Positions 13,143 through 23,779 of a DNA stretch of 64,000 nucleotides are shown one piece after another. This DNA is from Sipunculus nudus (taxonomy: Eukaryota; Annelida; Sipuncula; Golfingiida; Sipunculidae): assembly GCA_026874595.1 (NCBI GenBank), contig CM049314.1, positions 70,818,300-70,882,299 of the forward strand, given 5' to 3'. The position numbers and the translations under genes are program-made. A model generated the notes under the pieces. The model was not told the origin of the DNA, ran no database searches, and worked only from the letters and a program-made list of their open reading frames with translations. How positions within the stretch are numbered: the stretch's first letter is position 1; the number at the start of each line of letters is the position of its first letter.

Positions 13143-13898
13143 ATGAAATTCCACATTGTCCTTCTTGTGATGGCTCATTTATTGGATGCAAAGGCGAGCA
13201 CTCTAAAGATACAGGGGCTCGCACTGAAAAAAACGAGAAAAGACAACAAAGGAGCTGAATTACAGGTATAGGAATCGTGTGATTTTGCATTTGAATCCTT
13301 ATCTTCGGTATAGTAAGTGAACAGTGAACTATCACAATAGACAAATGAAGACCGAGGAATAACATTTAGTCTCAGACAGAGAGTGCCACATTCTTACTAG
13401 ATTGGTTAATTTAAAGACCGTTGATCAACTCAACGTCTTATGCTATTTTTGTAATAAGCACTAAGCAGAAATTTCACACGGAAATTGATCTTTTACATTT
13501 TTAATCAAATTCACAAATACAAAATCTGCAACTGGTTAACGCTCAATAGGTGCATTGTCCAATATGTTCTTATTTTCTTGACAAAATGTTTTTTCTTCTA
13601 ATATGAAGTCCGAAATCATCGGGAATAGGTTATCAAACACTATTACACGTTACCTTCAATACTGTTATTTATGGGAACAGAAAATTTTTTAATTAATAGC
13701 TAAATACCTTTTAGAAAACTTTTTTTAAGTAATGAATATCTTAAGGTGTGGAAGTGAAATAGTTGCCAGTAGAGTAAGTTGAATTTAGAATCAATGTATA
13801 GAAAGCAGCATATCAATGCTGATAAAAAATAGATACATTATATACCATACAGCTTGTACTTAGTCTTTTTTTCGCAATGGCAAGTACTCGAATATTTC

Positions 13899-13957
<59 letters not shown>

Positions 13958-14684
13958 AATACAGGAGGTGTTTGGAAGGCGTTACTCTGGAGTTCGGAGC
14001 CCATCGGGTAAGACCAAGCATTCAACATATACACATAATTATGGCGTGTATCCTAGACTGGGAATACTGGATATTATCTTAACCTTTTATACAGGTGTAA
14101 GAATCTCGTGTAGTGTGTAGTAACAGTGATATAGTCGTAGTAGTGGCTAGTAACAGTGATATAATCGGATCCAGATCATATTCCGAGTCAATTAACTCGA
14201 GTCCAAGTCCGAGTCCGAGTCCTGTAGGTTCGAGTCAAAATCCACTTCCTTCGAGCGCGTGTTATTTGGAACTTCGTCCACGTGTGGTTCTAATATATAA
14301 ACCGTAAAAAATAAAAAGGGGTGATTTCAGATTATCATGTACCATTTTAAGTTAGTTCACACGCTTTTTTCTTAAATTGTTAACTTTATTTATAGCACCC
14401 GATGCGAGCGAAGCTTTGCATATATTATACAATTATTTTGTTATAACCTGTTAGTAATTTGCACATATACATAGGTCTTGATAATATGTGGGTTTTTTTA
14501 TTCTATATGACTCGATATGTACTCGGGCTGATTTCTAGAGGCCTTACCTCCAAGTGCGAGTACAAGACCAAGTTCAGGACCCTCGAGTCCAAGTCCCAAT
14601 CCTGTAAAAAGTAGACTCGAGTACATAACTGGCTAGTAAGCAACGTTTATGTGCATCCAGATTTAAGAAAGCAGTGCTCAGATG

Positions 14685-14737
<53 letters not shown>

Positions 14738-15251
14738 TATATATACATATATATGTCTATATATATATATATATATATAAATATATATATATATATGAGA
14801 CTTTTTCTTCTCCTTTACCAACGAGACAATAACATGGTAGATATTACTGCCAATAAATATTCTCATTTCAGTTGTAGCCTTTCATGTTTCATACGAGGGG
14901 GCAAATATCGTATTCGGGACACATCCCATTAGAATTCCTTACAACACGGTGAAACTGAACCAAGGAGGTGGATACAAGGCATTATATCACGTTTTTGTCG
15001 CCCCGAGGTCTGGGTTTTATATGTTACAGGTGACTGGATTGAGCGATACCAGTAGAGCATGCCTTTGGCTGAAGATAAAGGGTCATCTGGCAGAGCGAAC
15101 CTGGGCTGAGGGCAAATATCAGACTATGTCTATGAATTCTATCGTGTGGTTGTCCAAAGACGACCCAGTTGAAGTTGTGACATGCCAGAATCATCCTGGC
15201 GGTCTGTTTGGAAGATGGTACAACACTTTCACCGGGCATCTGATTCAGTAA
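13143..15251 (+). CDS. Secreted C1q-domain protein (three exons, 181 aa)
   Basis: Assembled from exons 13143-13265, 13965-14007 and 14872-15251. The junctions are ACAG|GTATAG ... ATACAG|GAG (phase 0) and ATCGG|GTAAGA ... TTTCAG|TT (phase 1). Residues 1-18 ([18 protein letters not shown]) are a signal peptide, 19-56 a short basic linker without collagen repeats, and about 57-181 a C1q domain. The domain shows VAFHVSY, the LNQGGGY motif, [10 protein letters not shown] and the C-terminal GHLIQ. C1q-domain proteins form trimeric jelly rolls; in bivalves, where the family is greatly expanded, they act as soluble recognition lectins. That function is family knowledge. AATAAA lies at 15397-15402. 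A paralogue ends at base 103, so the two form a tandem array in one orientation. Confidence 0.87.
13906..13953. repeat. (AT)n microsatellite in C1q intron 1
   Basis: A pure AT dinucleotide run that ends about 11 bp before the acceptor of exon 2 at 13965. It effectively replaces the polypyrimidine tract, so length changes could affect splicing. Confidence 0.9.
14185..14240. repeat. (GAGTCC)-like hexamer repeats
   Basis: Imperfect GAGTCC/AAGTCC hexamers in C1q intron 2, echoed at about 14580-14605 (CTCGAGTCCAAGTCCCAATC). They explain the Ser/Pro-rich ORF across this stretch. Confidence 0.6.
14686..14796. repeat. (AT)n compound microsatellite in C1q intron 2
   Basis: Long AT tracts broken by GTCTATATATACAT motifs. 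ORFs on both strands here encode only Tyr/Ile repeats and are artefacts. Confidence 0.9.
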
Positions 15252-18200
15252 AGAAATGACCAGGTGATAGGATTACATTTTTGGGAAATGATTTAAATTG
15301 AAAATTTCCATGGTAATTATCCCCCTAAAATATCTGGGACCTTTCTGTTCGTGTGCCTCTCTCGCCATATACACTGGGACCTGTTAGCCACGTCAAAATA
15401 AATGTAAAACGCTAGTTTTTCTTTTGATATATAATTAACTCTCGTTGGTGTTGATTCCGTGCCTGTATGAAAGTAAATCAGCTGTGGTATATGCGACTCT
15501 CAGGTTCATGTGACGGTTATTTTGTTTGCTGCTGGTTGCGCCACCTGTCTTAACTTGACTGTATTATGACCCTCTTTTGCTCCTGAAAATGAATAACATT
15601 ATGCGTTAGGTTTAATGACTGAATCAACCATTTGTTTCAAATAAGATGATTGGATGACTATGAATTAAGTTGAATTATACTAAAAAAATCCCCTTGTAGA
15701 ATTTAAAATTGGTATCATTTTTTAGCTCAGCTGACTGTAAGTCATCTGAGCTATAGCGATCACTCTTTGTCCGTCGTCCGTCCGGCAATCCGTCCATCCG
15801 GTCGTCTGTCCGTTAACAAGGCACAAATCGTAACCACTGGACCTGGAATCTTTTTACTTTATATCCAAAGAGGTCCATGAAAAATCTCCTTGGAAACCTG
15901 GAATTAGGTCTCTGTTACCCCCCCCCCCCCCCCCCTTCGAGCTATGGGGCCCCAAAGTACCCCCCCCCCCCCAGAAAAGTGAAAAATATCATACAAAAAC
16001 TTCAATATCTCATTAACTACATCACTGATGGTCATGATTATTGGCATACCTATTGATTATGATATGTTCCATCAGTTTCTTTAGACTGGTGGTGCCACCT
16101 GTATTTTTAATTTTTTTACGAATTGTTTTCTCTATTTTTGAGACCTTTAAAAATGTGAACATCTGTTAACAGAGCACAAATCGTAAAGACTGGACCTAGA
16201 ATCTTCATTCTTGACATTCTGAGAGACCTATGAAAAGTCTCCATGGAAACCAGAAATTAGGTCTCTGTTACCCATATCCTTTGAGCTTTGGGGCCCCAAA
16301 GTACCCCCCCCCCCCCAGGATAGTGAAAATTTCATACAGAAACTTCAATATCTCATTAACTACATCACTGATGGTCACGAGTTTTGGCGTACATATTGAT
16401 CATGAGATTTTTCATCAGTTTCTGCTGACTGGTGGCGCCACCTGTATTTTTTGGGTTTTTTTACGAATTGTTATTTCTATTTCTTAGACCTTTAAAAAAT
16501 GTGAACATCTGTTAACAGGGCACAAATCGTAAAGACTGGACCTAGAATCTGCATTCTTAATTTTCTGAGAGACCTATGAAAAGTCTCCATGGAAACCAGA
16601 AATTAGGTCTCTGTTACCCATATCCATTAAGTTGTATGGCTCCAAAATACCCCCCAGAATAATGAAAAATTTGATAACAAAATTCCAGTATCTCAATAAC
16701 TACAACACTGATGCTCGTGATTTTTGGCATACATATTGTTCATGACGTGTTCAATCAGTTTCAGCAGACTGGGTGCGCCACCTCTATTTTTTTTTAATTT
16801 TTACAATTTTTTTTTCTCTATTTTTGAGACCTTAAAAGTAGTGGTTATCTTTCAACAGGGTACAAATTGTAATAACTGGACCTAGAATCTTCATTCTTGT
16901 CATGCAAGGAGGCCCATGAAAAGTGTCTGTGGAAACCTGAAATTAGGTCTCTGTTACCCATATCCTCCAAGCTATAGGACTCCAATGTATCCCTCAGAAT
17001 AATGGAAAATTTGATGCGAAAGCTGAAGTATCTGAACAACTTATCCAGAGACCACCATGCTTCTTTGCATTGATATTGACCATTAAGTGTTTTTATTAAT
17101 TTCTGCAGACTGGTGGAGCCATCTGTATTTTTTTTAATTTTTTCTCTCTATTTTTTAGATATATTAATACAGACACAATCTCAGCCTGTTGGTTAACCTG
17201 TTTGATGCTTCAGTTGAATGGGTATATACTACCATTCAGATGATAAAAAATTTCCATTTGCAAATCTCTTCCCAGTCAGCTGAGCGTCATGACCCATGGG
17301 TCACTTGTTGGTCATCGCTGTCCCGCAACGCTAGTTTTCGATTGTCACTGTCCTTTATGGCAAGACACCATAAATAAGCCATTCTTAAGCAGAACAAGAC
17401 TTCATTTGGACAATAAAAGGACTATAACGTCTGAAGAATAAAAATTTACAAATGAGAATCGTCCGCTCTACAAATAAACGTTTATATATAAATCGAAAAT
17501 CATATTTTAAATATATACTGTAAACCTTTGTTTATGGTGTCACAGTAAGTCGTGTCACAGTAAACATAATCAGACGATCAGAAGAAAGGTTCAACAGAGT
17601 TCATTAGAAATATTTTGTCAAGTATTTTTTATGGCCATCCAAGGTACCTATATAGGCTACAAGAAAAAACATTCCAAGCATCACTAGATGAAAAACACCT
17701 TAGTGGTGATTAGCATATATTCAGTTACCAAAAATATTTCAAGTAGTGATGTGGCAAGTGTGACAGAACAATTAGTTAGCCAGTAAAAGAAAATCTACGG
17801 TTTAGTTCTGAAAAAAATGTACATCCTTCTAGTACATCGTACAAAACATGTGTTTTGCATGGCTGAATGGTGCCGGAATCTTGTTGAGTAATTTGAGCAA
17901 AGACGTAAGCATGTATATTTACTGCAGTATATCCAATAATGGGACTCCAAATGTGGAAAATAAATTACTCTTACGATTTTTCTGTCTGTGTAGGATTATT
18001 TGTACCTTCACTGCATCCAAGTACTACAAAGAGCTAACCATCCCAGCCGTTAGTATTAAAACCGCACATCCTTAATAATTGTGACCTCAGCATTTATATC
18101 AGTATCTACATAATCCTTTTGTTATTAAAAATCAGGTCTTTATTCACCACTGTAAGACTACACCCCAATCCCAGTACAGTCCCGTTTTATTAAAATAAGG

Positions 18201-18615
18201 ATTACAGGTGCTGCGCCAACATCATTCGTCCAACGTTTACATGTTAGGTAGTGTCCCCATTAGTGCCCATCCTACTTGGATAGATTGGCGTCATGAGAAT
18301 GATGAACGCCTGTACTTGTACGCCTTTCGGGTCCAAATTTACCACTAAAATATTTACAGACTGTCACAGGTTGTGACTAGAATCATGGGCAAGTTAGGAT
18401 ATCACTATCTCAGTACCTTAGTGAATTTCTTGTATTTGGTAAGACATGTGAACAATGTAAATCAGTCATAAATTGTTTATTACTAGGAAAAGGTTGTGGA
18501 TCCCACGCATTCCTGATGATAAATTGCTATTGTTAGACTCCGTACGATAAGGAAACTGCAAAAGCCAGAGTTTATTTGACAACTAAATTGGCCGACTTAT
18601 TAAAATGGCAAACGG
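15252..18615. repeat. 3' flank of complete C1q gene, copy B of the tandem duplication
   Basis: Homologous to 104-1840. Homology is broken by the 1.59-kb insertion at about 15721-17308 and by about 270 bp near 18290-18560 that copy A lacks. No coding sequence was recognised in the flank. Confidence 0.8.
15721..17308. mobile_element. Nonautonomous repeat element with four ~345-bp internal tandem units
   Basis: Inserted in the C1q 3' flank. Copy A (about 772-790) reads straight through the equivalent site. A 13-bp inverted pair (GCTCAGCTGACTG at 15725-15737, CAGTCAGCTGAGC at 17273-17285) lies near the two ends. The right end also has the perfect palindrome TGACCCATGGGTCA, just before CTTGT. Inside, four units start near 15815, 16165, 16510 and 16850, each with a GCACAAATCGTAA/GACCTAGAATCTTCATT motif. 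There is no ORF. A terminal palindrome plus tandem core suggests a Helitron-like or foldback nonautonomous element; the class is not settled. Related fragments lie at 3090-4085, 40890-40978 and 55670-55710. Confidence 0.75.
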
Positions 18616-19566
18616 AATGTACCTAAGGTTTTCTATGCACAGGTACAACAGGCCATGCATACTGAAGTGTAAGCGACCTTGATCGGTAAGTTTGAATGTA
18701 TCCGACTTCATGATACGAACCTTCGCAAAGTCTAAGATATCCATTTAACACATCTCAAAACATTCATTTCCTTTGTAATTCATTAGCAATATATGTGGCA
18801 CCACTGTCAGTAGGTAATGTACAATCCTACATAGCTCACTTAACTACTAAAATTTTCTTCAATGAAACAATGTCTCCACATTGTCAGTCTGCTACATGAA
18901 CGAGCAGGTTTTCTTTCTCCCTCAATGATTTACTGATAGGGTCAGTGCTACTTAAGGCGTACGGTGAACTATCGAGGATACCACTTCCACAAAACTCCTT
19001 ATTACTCTACATATTTTTTTTAGAAGTGGCTTCAGTACCCTCAGCCCTCAAGATCCATAACACATTCTTTTGGGCAGTCTGTCTAAGTATTTTGCTTGGT
19101 TTCCTTCCAACTTCTTTAAATACATCTGATCCCAGTTACACCTAACAAGAAGAGATTTAGTTTTCATGCCAAATTATGCTCAGGGTCAACTGCACGAAAA
19201 CTATTCAGTTTAAAAAACGTGGGTTACAAGTACCGCTCCCCTGTATACCAGGCTCTTATTTGTGTTTAGCAAAACCCATCATGCTGATATTTAACCTTGG
19301 CCTACCCTCCCCACCCCCCCCCCCCCCCCACCCCCACCAAGATACGGGTAATAACAAAAACTCTGTAATTACGTGCATGGTGTTTATTGAATGCTAAAGG
19401 ACAGCTTAATGACCCTTTTCTGTATGACAACCTGCTCTTTACCGCCTCATTGCCTAGAATGCCCAAATTGTTTATGAGGTCAAAGGTCTAAAAACTGAAA
19501 TTTGAATACGAATATGTATGTACATCGGTGATGTTTTATAAATATTCTTCTTTTTTTTAACTCTAG
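18616..19566. other. Noncoding stretch, no gene seen
   Basis: It contains a C-rich tract near 19311-19335 and the intron-like sequence just 5' of the recombinase remnant. Part of that sequence (about 19470-19566) resembles 60848-60965. Confidence 0.55.
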
Positions 19567-19880
19567 GCAGGCTTGGCATACCACCACGGCGTTATGCTCG
19601 GCAGAGTTTTATAAGGGGTTGGACATCTTTGGCCTTGTGTTGTAACGTACATGTTGATCTTATCAAGTTACATGGTGACTGGAATAGCAAAGTATGCCAG
19701 AGGTATATTTCCTCAGATCTTATTGATAGACTCGAGGTTGCTTGGGCTCTTCACGGGCAGACAGAAAAGCAGGACACGTATAATTCTTTACCCTACCAAC
19801 TACCAGTTTTGGCCTCGCTTTGGGATATTATTGTTAATTCAAACAATATATCACTTGCAGTGCCAGGATTTGATGGATAA
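19567..19880 (+). pseudogene. Tyrosine recombinase C-terminal exon, degenerate (DIRS/Crypton-type)
   Basis: After a plausible acceptor (TTTTTTTTAACTCTAG) the frame opens with LGIPPRRYARQSFIRGWTSL and continues CNVHVDLIKLHGDWNSKV, then QRYIS, ending at TAA 19878-19880. This is the core of a tyrosine recombinase: the box II H-x-x-R region (normally HSxRRG), the IKxxGDWxS block and the nucleophilic Tyr in RYIS. Two catalytic positions look lost: the box II His is Gln and the Arg is Ile. The Tyr remains. Such domains in invertebrate genomes come from DIRS, Ngaro or Crypton transposons. Only about 100 codons are present, so it is a relic or a single exon of a spliced Crypton-like gene. Confidence 0.75.
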
Positions 19881-20273
19881 AATTTAATTCAGGCCCAAAC
19901 CTGTTGAGGTTGATGTTATTGACCGACGTTTTAATTCATACGCTTTAATTAATTACTCTTTTTTACACTGACGCCTGCTTACACTTACGCTGTTTCCATT
20001 AAATTGTATTAAAGTTGCTAAGGTAAAACGAGAGGTAATTAAATGTCGGTTCTAATCGGTTTAAGTGTGAGGCGGATCTGCATTCTGACCGAGTTAAAGT
20101 CACACTCTGTGTTATATTTATTTTAGATATCTTATAAATCTTCGAAGTTGTAATTTGTTGTCTTTGAGATTAATGGCAGTTTGTGGAACAGTTACATCTT
20201 CAAACGTTTGGTGAAGGCATGCGCTCTACGAATGCTTTCTAGTTTTATAAAGAATTCACCACTATGTTTTTTT
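19881..20273. other. Noncoding stretch, no gene seen
   Basis: Spacer between the recombinase remnant and the 64-bp minisatellite; 3' flank of the minus-strand SLC16-like gene. Confidence 0.6.
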
Positions 20274-20640
20274 GCGGTATTATACTAAGCTTTAATTTGT
20301 CTTCTGGTTTCGTAGGGTATTCATCTCTATATCTCTGGCTGCGTAAGACTGAGCTTCAGCTTGTCTCTTGGTTTTATAAAGTATTCATCTCTAGGTTTCT
20401 GACTGCGTTAGACTGAGCTTCAATTTGTCTCTTGATTTTATAAAGTATTCATCTCTAGGTTTCTGGCTGCGTTAGACTGAGCTTAAGTTTGTCTCTTGGT
20501 TTTATAAAGTATTCATCTCTATGTTTCTGGCTGCGTTAGACTGAGCTTCAGTTTGTCTCTTGGTTTTATAAAGTATTCATCTCTATGTTTCTGGCTGCGT
20601 TAGACTGAGCTTCAGCTTGTCTTCTGAGGTGCTTCATGTG
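20274..20640. repeat. 64-bp minisatellite (about six units)
   Basis: Near-identical units start at 20341, 20405, 20469, 20533 and 20597 (GCGTTAGACTGAGCTTCA...), an exact 64-bp period. A degenerate unit lies near 20274. On the minus strand the array contains the last codons, stop and probable 3' UTR of the SLC16-like gene. The unit length is not a multiple of three, so reading through would shift frame from unit to unit. Confidence 0.92.
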
Positions 20641-20741
20641 AAGGTAAAACGTCCCGAGGGAGAGGAATCCACCAAAGATCATCACGGAAATAAACATCAC
20701 AAAAGGAACCACGTCACTTCCGGTACTCTTCTCTAATTTAT
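20566..20741 (-). CDS. SLC16-like last exon (TM12 and C-terminal tail)
   Basis: Acceptor TTTCTCTGACAG|AT. It encodes a short acidic loop, the helix VVPFVMFISVMIFGGFLSLG and a basic cytoplasmic tail (HMKHLRRQAEAQSNAARN), ending at TAA 20568-20566. The last about 20 codons and the stop lie inside the first two units of the 64-bp minisatellite, as read from the gene. Confidence 0.8.
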
Positions 20742-21015
20742 CTGTCAGAGAAATGACATGTTTGAATAATGTATTTTTAACATTTCATTTCCGTGAAACA
20801 AAAAGGAAATCGCAACAAAGTTTGATCAAGTTAAGAGAAATTTTTTTTTAAGTGTTTTCAAGCAAGAACCTTGTTTCTAAAGGTTTGTAAACCAAAGAAT
20901 AAGAAAATATGGTATTATCAGCGCAAAATAAACATATAATTTTAGTCTCCAAACTCCAGTTATTTTTTGTTAACTTGAAACCGATTTTTTGGTATATTCT
21001 TAGTAAATTCATTAC

Positions 21016-21141
21016 ATCCAACGATAGGCGATACAAATACTGCAGCTCTGATCAAAAACATCGTGTATCCCACGGCATGCGGGACCTTGTCTGAAGGTGA
21101 AAGGTCAGGGATGATTGACAGGAGAAACACCATGTACACGG
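21016..21141 (-). CDS. SLC16-like exon 4 (TM10-TM11)
   Basis: Acceptor TCCTCTACAG|CC and donor TTGGAT|GTAATG, 126 bp, phase 1 to phase 1. It encodes AVYMVFLLSIIPDLSPSDKV, then PHAVGYTMFLIRAAVFVSPIVG. This is the family's loop and helix before the conserved PI(A/V)G. Confidence 0.8.
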
Positions 21142-22126
21142 CTGTAGAGGAGAAAGAACAAAAATCATCCTTTCATCAATCAGAACGGAAAACCAAGTGT
21201 CATTATGTCTATACATGTGAATGTAAGAGGCTAGATGTGTTTAGCTGTATATTATTATCGTAAAAAATCAATAAATCTTAGCATGTGCATGTTCTTTACT
21301 CGTCGATCGTTAACAGGTGCGGTTCCAGGATTTAGGAAAAGGAGGGGTCTAACCTTGAAAGACGAATGACAAAGCCAAAAAAAGGTTTCCAGGTCCGGAC
21401 AAGGAGCAGTCCAGGGCGCAAAAAAATGGTTTTAGCCCCTTAGAAAGAGCTTACGTTAGCTGAAAAGGGCGTGGGGGACTGAACCCCCTTGACCCTTCCC
21501 CTGTATCCGCTTTTGTTTAATAATTTAGAATGTAAATGAGTTTATGACAATTAATATAATATCGCTATTGGGTCTTTTCTTTTTAAATTTTCTAAAACCC
21601 TTTGCGGGGAATAAAACCCAGGGGCAAAAAGAACAACCTTTCGGTACATTATTCGGACAAACTCTAATAATCAAAACAGGTTAAATAACCGGTTACTTAT
21701 AGATGTTCAATCTTCAAAAACTTAGATATATTCAACCTGAAAAAAAGTAAGGCCAGAGTAGCAGCTAGGGATTACCCAATCAAATATTCAATGTCATAAC
21801 CTGTTGGGATAATTTCTAACAAGGCGTGGACATATGTTGGATCATAAGGATATATAATCATATGGTCGGTAAAGAAATTCAGTCCTGAACACATTTAGTC
21901 ACAGATACGGTCGAGGCGAGTCGGTTTACTTATTGCACTTGGACCAATTTATTGATTATATCCAGGTATTTTCAGATAACTTGTGTAGGGATCTTATTCT
22001 CATCGTCTTTATTTGTTATATCGTGAGTACCGTCCTGTTTACCATCTTTATGTGCGTCTAGGTAAATCAAATGCAAGCTATATTTTAAGAACCTGTGGGT
22101 AAAGAAGTAAGACTATATGAGCTTAC
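21142..22126 (-). other. SLC16-like intron 3
   Basis: Noncoding. It contains the hAT-like MITE at 21314-21515; the rest shows no gene. Confidence 0.75.
21314..21515. mobile_element. hAT-type MITE copy
   Basis: It begins CAGGTGCGGTTCCAGGATTT and ends CTGTATCCGCTTTTG, an imperfect inverted pair of the CAGGGGCGGATCC type seen in many hAT MITEs. A related copy lies at 56164-56305. Inside are a purine-rich GGAGGGGTCTAACC and the mirrored GGACTGAACCCCCTTGACCC. Confidence 0.6.
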
Positions 22127-22771
22127 CGCCTAGCATCGAATAGAAAAAATCCGCAGTCAACATTTGGGGGAACGTGTGGGCAGAGTGCGAAACCACCTTC
22201 ATCAAAGCACTGATAATAGCAGAAATAGCGATAATTAGAGCTTTGTAATCCCTCCTCGCATATCGATATAAATAGACCAAAGGCTTCACTAAGATTCTAG
22301 AGAGACCGGTGATCCAGTAATGGATCGCTGCCTTCCTGATGTAACCGATGGTGTACACACGACGGGGGCGATACCTCCACATAACACTCGACGCGAATAT
22401 AACCAAAGTTAGGCTGATCAAATGCAGGAGAAGTCTTCTTCTTTTCAACAATGAAATATCCAAACAAGCTCTGAGGAACTTAAGGATGTTTCCTCCAATG
22501 GATCTTCTGCCTTGCTCTCTGTCGTCAGTTTTTGGATGCACCGGTCTGAACAAAGCGCCAAACACTATACCGTTCAGTTGAAGCCCGCCTAATATAAGCA
22601 ATGCGCCCCTCCATTTGTAAGTTGCTATCAATGCTTCCACTATCGGTGGATATACAATGAAACCAAGACCGAATCCCATGCTCTTAATGGCAATTGCCAG
22701 AGATAATCTCTAATCAAAGTACCGCATGACCGCGCAGGTATTCCCCATGAACTGGCATCCACAGGCGACAC
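22127..22771 (-). CDS. SLC16-like exon 3 (TM4-TM10) with premature TAG
   Basis: The acceptor is ATTTTAG|GT. The frame reads GVACGCQFMGNTCAVMRYFD, stop (22712-22710), RLSLAIAIKSMGFGLGFIVY and on through YKWRGALLILGGLQL to FFYSMLGG. The donor is GGCG|GTAAGC. The exon is 645 bp, phase 1 to phase 1. The long central loop (about DDREQGRR) corresponds to the cytoplasmic TM6-TM7 loop. An ATG just after the stop could only yield a truncated protein. Confidence 0.85.
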
Positions 22772-23009
22772 CTAAAATAATAGTTATCAATAACAATATA
22801 TGTTCAATTTTTCAAACTGATCCCGTTCCTTTATCAGAATATATGCAAAAAAAATAGCATGAGAGTTTAACAGAAAAAGGTTATACAGCACAAAAGGTAC
22901 TCGACCACTCCAACCCTTAATCTCACGACCACACGGCCATGACGACTACCCCTGCAAAATGGCCACAACACTTTAAACCTTTTCCACACAAACGTTGTCA
23001 AACCCATTA

Positions 23010-23445
23010 AAGCCTAGGTCACAGCCCGGATACGGTCTCCGTACGGTGGGTGTTTTTGGCTATACCGTGCGGTTGGTGGACGGAAACTGCGTTTTTTCCA
23101 AGGCCGCGGGACTCGAAACGTCCGTAACTGACATTAGCACAAGCTGATGCGGCGGCCGCGCGTCAGGCAGCCACCTACGGGCTCCGTACAGGCTTCATTG
23201 CGGCTTCCGCAAGGTCAGCTAACTTTACCGTGCGATTGCCGTAGGAATGAGGAAGACATCTTGCAGTTCCCGCACGTCGGCCGCATAACTATTCCTGCGG
23301 TTTCAAAAACAGGACGGTGATGTGCGGTGACCACAGCGGTTTGTGACTGAGGCTTAGTATTCCTGTGGCCTCAAAAACCGTACGGTACTCTACGGTGTGC
23401 GGTGATCGCAGAGAATTGTGACTTCAAAGCGCTTCGGCTTGACCG
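23010..23445. repeat. GC-rich repeat with internal duplication
   Basis: CpG-rich sequence starting CTAGGTCACAGCCCGGATAC and ending near GAATTGTGACTTC. About 23289-23346 repeats imperfectly at 23358-23422 (TATTCCTGYGGYYTCAAAAAC ... GTGCGGTGAYC). GTCACA near the left end and TGTGAC near the right end suggest a foldback-type element. The class is not identified. Confidence 0.5.
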
Positions 23446-23593
23446 GATTAGTGTGTCACACAGTGGCATCTGGCACCAATACGTGTTGTGTTCATTCCAC
23501 ATGTAGAACAATGTAACAACATGCTGACACAAGCATTTGCGTTTGCACTGTGACTGAGATGCTGCTTGAAAGCTGGATTCAAACCATTTTATA

Positions 23594-23778
23594 GTGTTCA
23601 CACGTCAGTTAAGCAAAGCCGATTAACAATATCATTCAAAACTGTTTGAAAACAATCTCCCGAGCTTGTTTGAAAACGGTTGGCCAAAACGGTTAAAAAC
23701 GCTTTTGATTGACGTGTGAGCGCTGTAAAACATTTTCAAAACGGTATGAAAACGGTTTGCATTTGTCGTGTGAAAGGG
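23594..23778. mobile_element. Small foldback element (CACACGTCA ends)
   Basis: TTCACACGTCAGTTAA at 23597-23612 is mirrored by TTGATTGACGTGTGAG at 23705-23720, with a further related end TTGTCGTGTGAAAGG near 23764-23778. The interior repeats GTTTGAAAAC/AAAACGGT words. No ORF. Confidence 0.45.
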
Positions 23779-23779
23779 T

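Noticed and set aside
14651-14932. ORFs on both strands rich in Tyr/Ile repeats
   Set aside because: They are translations of (AT)n microsatellite; the same applies at 2438-2725, 10958-11164 and 41549-41806.
22113-22679. Independent single-exon transporter gene starting at the internal ATG 22679
   Set aside because: The frame continues upstream through a TAG to a phase-matched acceptor at 22772, and the preceding exons lie at 41493-42164. It is exon 3 of the SLC16-like gene.
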